This document shows positions 60,746-64,000 of a DNA stretch of 64,000 nt, one piece after another. The stretch is from Bifidobacterium tissieri. GTDB lineage: Bacteria > Actinomycetota > Actinomycetes > Actinomycetales > Bifidobacteriaceae. The stretch covers positions 62,001-126,000 of the forward strand of contig NZ_MWWV01000006.1 in NCBI RefSeq assembly GCF_002259645.1. The letters run 5' to 3'. The position numbers and the translations under genes were made by a program. The notes under the pieces were generated by a model. It did no database searches. It saw only the letters and a program-made list of their open reading frames with translations, and was not told where the DNA came from. Positions within the stretch are counted from its first letter, which is position 1, and every line of letters begins with the position of its first letter.

Positions 60746-62056
60746 TCACGAGGAAATCGCTTCGAGTTGAGATCGGAGACCATCCCGCTCCTCCTCCAAC
60801 TCACGGATCCGATCATTGATCTCCCTGATACGAGCCCTCAGCCCGTCCGGCGTCGTGTCCTCGTACAATCGTTCGCCGACCTTGTTGGCGAGGTCGCGGC
60901 GTCGATCATCCATGCTGTGCTGGTACAGCAGGGCGACGTCGGCGCTCGTATGTCCTCCCGCGTCCATCAACTCGCGCAGCGTCGCGCCCTCCAACGCCAG
61001 CCAGGTGAGCCCTGTATGCCGCAGATCGTGGAAACGCAGATCCGGCCGGTGAGCGGCCTTCCTCGCCGCGTCATACCAGCCGCGCAGCGTATTCGGATGC
61101 ACAGGCTGTGAAGGGTCACGGATGGCGGGGAACAGCCACGCGTCATCACCCTCCGGTAGCGAGGCCAGATGCTCCTGCAGGTGGGGGAGGATCGTCTCCG
61201 GGATAGGCTCCCACCGCTCCGAACCACTCGTCTTCGGACTACCCGTCGTACTCTCCGGATCCATCGTCGTGCGCGTGCGATGCACATGCAGGCGACGCGT
61301 GGCCAGGATGATGTCCCTACGTTGCAGGGCGCAGACCTCACCGATTCGTAGCTCCACGGCGCATCCGAGCTCGACCGTGAGCCGATACGCGTCCGGCATC
61401 ATGTCCATAATCCTGCGCACCTGCGCCGGGGTCGCGGGAATGATCTCCCGCTCCCGTCTGGGCGTCGCCTCCGAGCGCGTCAACGGATAACGGGGGATGA
61501 TCGGCTCGCTTCCGTCCTCGCCCGGCAGTGCGGCTGAGCGCAGGATCTCCGCCAGCAGCTTCATCACGTTCCGGCGCATGGCCGGCTGGTCGGCGCGCAG
61601 CCCATCCCGGAAACGGTCGGCCATGGCCTGCGTCACACGGCTCATCGACGTGGATCCGAGCGCCGGCTGAATATGATTCTCATAGTCACGGCGCAAACGG
61701 TATTTGGTGCCGGGGCGCAGCGGATTGCCCTTGTAGCGGCGTTGCTCCAGCCAGTCGGGGAAATACTCGTCGAACGTCAATCCGACCGTCTCGGCCTTCT
61801 TTTCGCGCACCGTGGGCGGCTCCCACACTCCCGCGTCCATACGGCGCCTCTCGCCATCCAACCATGCTACCGCCTCCGACTCCTGCTCGATCGGGAACGA
61901 CCTGCTGATCCTTTTCGGCAGTCCCGGCCACCGGGCGAACGCCGCGGCGGGGGTGGGGTAGGCGGCGACCACTCGCGTCGGGCTGGTCGAGTTGGGACGG
62001 TATTCGATTCGGCCGAACGACCTGCGCGACGATGATGTTTTCTTCTTCCTGGGCAA
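60746..62056 (-). CDS. int: ssrA-site tyrosine integrase
   Basis: 436 residues from a TTG at 62056 preceded by GGAGGAGG; in-frame codons further up run through the arm repeat. Basic N-terminus (MPRKKKTSSSRRSFGRIEYR) for arm binding, SAM-like core-binding domain (about 120-200), catalytic domain with Arg in ELRIGEVCAL, HDLRHTG, GHTS and the tyrosine in ALLYQH. It sits next to attR. It recombines the phage attP with the 3' end of ssrA. Confidence 0.9.
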   Translation of the reverse strand: MPRKKKTSSSRRSFGRIEYRPNSTSPTRVVAAYPTPAAAFARWPGLPKRISRSFPIEQESEAVAWLDGERRRMDAGVWEPPTVREKKAETVGLTFDEYFPDWLEQRRYKGNPLRPGTKYRLRRDYENHIQPALGSTSMSRVTQAMADRFRDGLRADQPAMRRNVMKLLAEILRSAALPGEDGSEPIIPRYPLTRSEATPRREREIIPATPAQVRRIMDMMPDAYRLTVELGCAVELRIGEVCALQRRDIILATRRLHVHRTRTTMDPESTTGSPKTSGSERWEPIPETILPHLQEHLASLPEGDDAWLFPAIRDPSQPVHPNTLRGWYDAARKAAHRPDLRFHDLRHTGLTWLALEGATLRELMDAGGHTSADVALLYQHSMDDRRRDLANKVGERLYEDTTPDGLRARIREINDRIRELEEERDGLRSQLEAISS

Positions 62057-62070
62057 CGATGCCTCCTCCG

Positions 62071-62092
62071 GACGACGTACTAAACGACGTAC
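62071..62092. repeat. putative integrase arm-type site, right
   Basis: Second copy of the 22-base block at 22166-22187 (tandem ACGACGTAC units), directly upstream of the integrase ribosome site. Integrase bound here could also repress its own gene. Confidence 0.6.
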
Positions 62093-62189
62093 ATCAGCCC
62101 CTTTTCGATCGGTTTTTATCGGTTTGAATCGATTATAGGGGGAGTGTCGAAACGTTGAAAATACGGGCCAGAACCGTTGGAATCGCAAC

Positions 62190-62225
62190 AAAAAAGCCAC
62201 CCAAGCGCGTGCTTGGATGGCTTTG
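62190..62225 (-). terminator. phage-supplied ssrA terminator
   Basis: AGCCACCCAAGC arm and GCTTGGATGGCT arm form a hairpin followed on the - strand by TTTTTTG. It replaces the host terminator now left at attL (22050-22087), whose stem bases differ but whose shape and tail are the same. Confidence 0.75.
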
Positions 62226-62249
62226 CTTGTGGAGTCGCCGGGAATTGAA
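62214..62249. repeat. attR core (36-bp direct repeat)
   Basis: Identical to 22077-22112. It covers the last 20 bases of ssrA and the start of the terminator, so integration leaves tmRNA sequence unchanged. Confidence 0.93.
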
Positions 62250-62623
62250 CCCGGGTCCGATGACCGTACCCTCAGTCTTCTACGTGCGTAGTCTGCTGGC
62301 CAGGTGGCTATCTGTCTGCCCCCGCCTGTGTCGCAGACAACTGGCGGCGGGCATAGTCACAGCAAAAGTCCCTGAAGCGCCCTGTGACGCAATGCTTCAG
62401 GCAAGTCTCCTAATGACGCTCAGCATCTCCCCGGAAACATGGGAGAGTGAACGGAGCGGCTGCTCGCTGGTTAATTCTGGCGCGAAGCTCAGGCAGCGAG
62501 AGCGAACTCAGTGCGGTTAGATTTAGCACTTATTCTTTGCGGGAGGACATTAACGAGTGGACCCCCGCGTTCTCGGCACGCTTCCCTGCGACGAACAGGT
62601 CACCGTCGAAACCGATCGACCCC
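62230..62623 (-). ncRNA. ssrA: transfer-messenger RNA
   Basis: About 394 nt. The 5' end GGGGTCG (from 62623) pairs with the 3' end CGACTCC, discriminator A at 62230; GGTTTCGAC follows the 5' stem and the T-arm GGGTTCAATTCCC the 3' end. CCA is not encoded. The tag frame (62527-62489) reads AKSNRTEFALAA then TGA. tmRNA rescues stalled ribosomes with SmpB. The 3' end is the prophage attachment site. Confidence 0.95.
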
Positions 62624-62656
62624 GATATTGAATTATCAATCAACTGCCGACATACA

Positions 62657-62695
62657 AAGCCGGACATTTCAATATACCGTTGAAATGTCCGGCTT
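62657..62695 (-). terminator. terminator of the fructokinase gene
   Basis: A perfect 16-bp stem (62657-62672 with 62680-62695) and 7-base loop, between the fructokinase gene and ssrA. Confidence 0.75.
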
Positions 62696-62772
62696 GTCAA
62701 CAAGGAGTGTCACTCATGGTGAAATTCCCGATGGAACATCGGCCAAGGTGAGCGAAACGGGGGAGGAGAGGA

Positions 62773-63687
62773 TCACTCGGCCTTCTGCTTCGCCTCATAC
62801 TCGGCGATGTAGTCGGGCATGACCTCCGGGTACTCCGGCCAGGCACCGGCCTGGGTGCACACGTATGCGGCGGTGTTCACGGCGGCGCGGTGGGCCTCCT
62901 GCAGGGACTTGCCGAGCAGGATGTTGATGGTGAACGCGCCGGAGAAGGAGTCGCCGGCGCCGATGGTGTCGGACACCTCCACGCGCGGCGTGGGCAGGGT
63001 GGAGATCTCGCCGTTCTTGGCGAGGATGGTGCTGAAGTCGGCGCCGGCGGTCAGGATCACGTAATCGAGATCGAAGTTGTCCATGAACCACTTGCAGGCT
63101 TCCTCGTCGGTGCCGGTGATGCCGAACATCGGGCGCAGCAGCACGAGCTCGTCATCGTTCAGCTTGAACACGGTGGCGTCGGCCAGCTGCTCTTCGATGA
63201 GCTCCTTGGAGTAGTGGTCGCCGCGGATGTTGATGTCGTAGTATCGCAGCGTTTCGGGACGGCTCATCTTGAGCAGCTTCATGATGGTGTCATGGGACTC
63301 CTGCATGCGGCAGGCGAGGGAGCCGTAGCAGATTGCGTCGGCCTTGCGCACCAGATCGATGAGATCCTGAGTCAGCGCGATGTGGTCCCAGGCCACGTCC
63401 TTGACGATGGTCCACTCGGGGATGCCGTTCTCCAGCTTCACGTCGGCGCGGCCGGTGGGGTAGGCGTTGCGCTGCAGGATGGACTTGATACCGGTCTTCT
63501 CCACCGCGGCCAGCAGCTCATCGCCGAGCTCGTCCTGGCCGATGGCGCTGATCGAGTAGCCGTCGGCGCCGTTCTTGGTGGCGTGGTAGATGAAGTTGAC
63601 GGGGGCGCCGCCTGCGCGCTTGCCTTCGGGGATCATGTCCCACAGGATCTCGCCAAGGCTCAGGACGATCGGCTTCTTGTCGGTCAT
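62773..63687 (-). CDS. PfkB-family carbohydrate kinase, probable fructokinase
   Basis: 304 residues from the ATG after GAAAGGAAAA. LGEILWDMIPEGKRAGGAPVNF N-terminus (shown by key GGAPVN), and the PfkB signature DTIGAGDSFSGAF with the catalytic Asp near residue 250. This GE(I/V)LWD...GGAPxNFA start is typical of fructokinases. It phosphorylates fructose in the cytoplasm for the fructose-6-phosphate shunt. Downstream of a ROK gene on the same strand. Confidence 0.85.
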   Translation of the reverse strand: MTDKKPIVLSLGEILWDMIPEGKRAGGAPVNFIYHATKNGADGYSISAIGQDELGDELLAAVEKTGIKSILQRNAYPTGRADVKLENGIPEWTIVKDVAWDHIALTQDLIDLVRKADAICYGSLACRMQESHDTIMKLLKMSRPETLRYYDINIRGDHYSKELIEEQLADATVFKLNDDELVLLRPMFGITGTDEEACKWFMDNFDLDYVILTAGADFSTILAKNGEISTLPTPRVEVSDTIGAGDSFSGAFTINILLGKSLQEAHRAAVNTAAYVCTQAGAWPEYPEVMPDYIAEYEAKQKAE

Positions 63688-63791
63688 TGGTTTTCCTTTC
63701 TCTGGCATCTCGTCCACGAGATGGTCATATTGGTTGCTGTTGATCGGTTTTCGTTCGTGTCGGCGTCTGGTCGTTCGTGGCCCTTGCGGGG

Positions 63792-64000
63792 TCACATCCC
63801 TTCCGTCTGTTCGACAAATTCTGATGGGTGTTCGAGGAACTGCGCGGCGGCCACCGCGGCGGCACCGTTGAGCGTGGCATCGACGGGCAGGTCGGACAGC
63901 ATGATCTCGGTCGTCCGGTCCAGTACGGGGATGACGCGTTGCGCCACGATGTCTCGCACCCGTTCCAGCATCGGCTCCCCGGCTTCCGCCATGATGTCGC
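63792..64000 (-). CDS. C-terminus of a ROK-family protein (partial)
   Basis: Only the last about 69 residues are in the window; the gene continues past 64000. LERVRDIVAQRVIPVLDRTTEIMLSDLPVDATLNGAA is the end of ROK proteins (NagC/XylR repressors or glucokinases). Next to a fructokinase, a sugar-responsive repressor is likely, but the HTH part is outside the window. Confidence 0.65.
   Translation of the reverse strand, partial: DIMAEAGEPMLERVRDIVAQRVIPVLDRTTEIMLSDLPVDATLNGAAAVAAAQFLEHPSEFVEQTEGM

Larger units (their letters stand above)
22077..62249. mobile_element. complete temperate siphovirus prophage integrated in ssrA
   Basis: About 40.1 kb bounded by identical 36-bp direct repeats (22077-22112 and 62214-62249) equal to the 3' end of ssrA. 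All modules are present: integrase, repressor/Cro switch, recombination/replication genes, terminase, portal, capsid, tail, receptor-binding protein and lysis. Nothing essential looks lost, so it may be inducible; that is inferred. It inserted between an ssrA-fructokinase unit and a sugar transporter. Confidence 0.95.

Overview
The window is a high-GC actinobacterial chromosome segment, almost certainly Bifidobacterium. Supporting signs are the division and cell-wall (dcw) cluster without a true murE, the lexA-side LysM/nrdR arrangement, and a tmRNA whose tag reads AKSNRTEFALAA. It holds two chromosomal flanks around a complete, roughly 40.1-kb siphovirus-type prophage.

Left flank (1-22076). 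An SOS-type LysM protein with a LexA box in front is followed by nrdR. Reading the other way are serA and a HelD-type helicase. The dcw cluster then runs on the + strand: mraZ (with a four-repeat MraZ operator), rsmH, ftsL-like, ftsI, a MurE-like protein without an ATP-binding loop, murF, mraY, murD, ftsW, murG, murC, ftsQ. dtd and a sugar-porter MFS gene follow on the - strand.

Prophage (22077-62249). It is integrated in the 3' end of ssrA (tmRNA), flanked by a perfect 36-bp repeat, with the integrase next to attR. From the left: an SOS-box-preceded restriction-endonuclease-like cargo gene; a divergent repressor/Cro-like switch with shared operators; an early region (tRNA-like RNA, Xis-like protein, YqaJ exonuclease, RecT, SSB, nucleases, a replication protein whose gene carries iteron-like repeats); many small accessory genes; a small - strand operon behind tandem operators; HNH, primase-polymerase and terminase; portal; a MuF capsid protein fused to an EndoU-type toxin plus a likely immunity gene; scaffold, capsid, connectors, tail tube, Ig-like/beta-rich decoration modules, tape measure, Dit, Tal; a receptor-binding protein with an invertible 3' end and its own tyrosine recombinase; a lysis cassette; and a four-gene - strand block ending in an HTH regulator.

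The most interesting systems are: (1) a 730-bp invertible cassette, bounded by 19-bp inverted repeats, that swaps the receptor-binding C-terminus in frame; (2) four separate candidate -1 ribosomal frameshift sites in the virion genes (CCCAAAA in capsid, GGGAAAA in tail tube, a G9 tract in a decoration module, CCCAAAA in the tail chaperone); (3) the MuF-EndoU toxin/immunity pair inside the head genes; (4) a tRNA-like folded element in the early region.

Right flank (62230-64000). Intact ssrA, a PfkB-type fructokinase and the end of a ROK-family gene, all on the - strand. With the transporter left of attL these look like one sugar locus split by the prophage.
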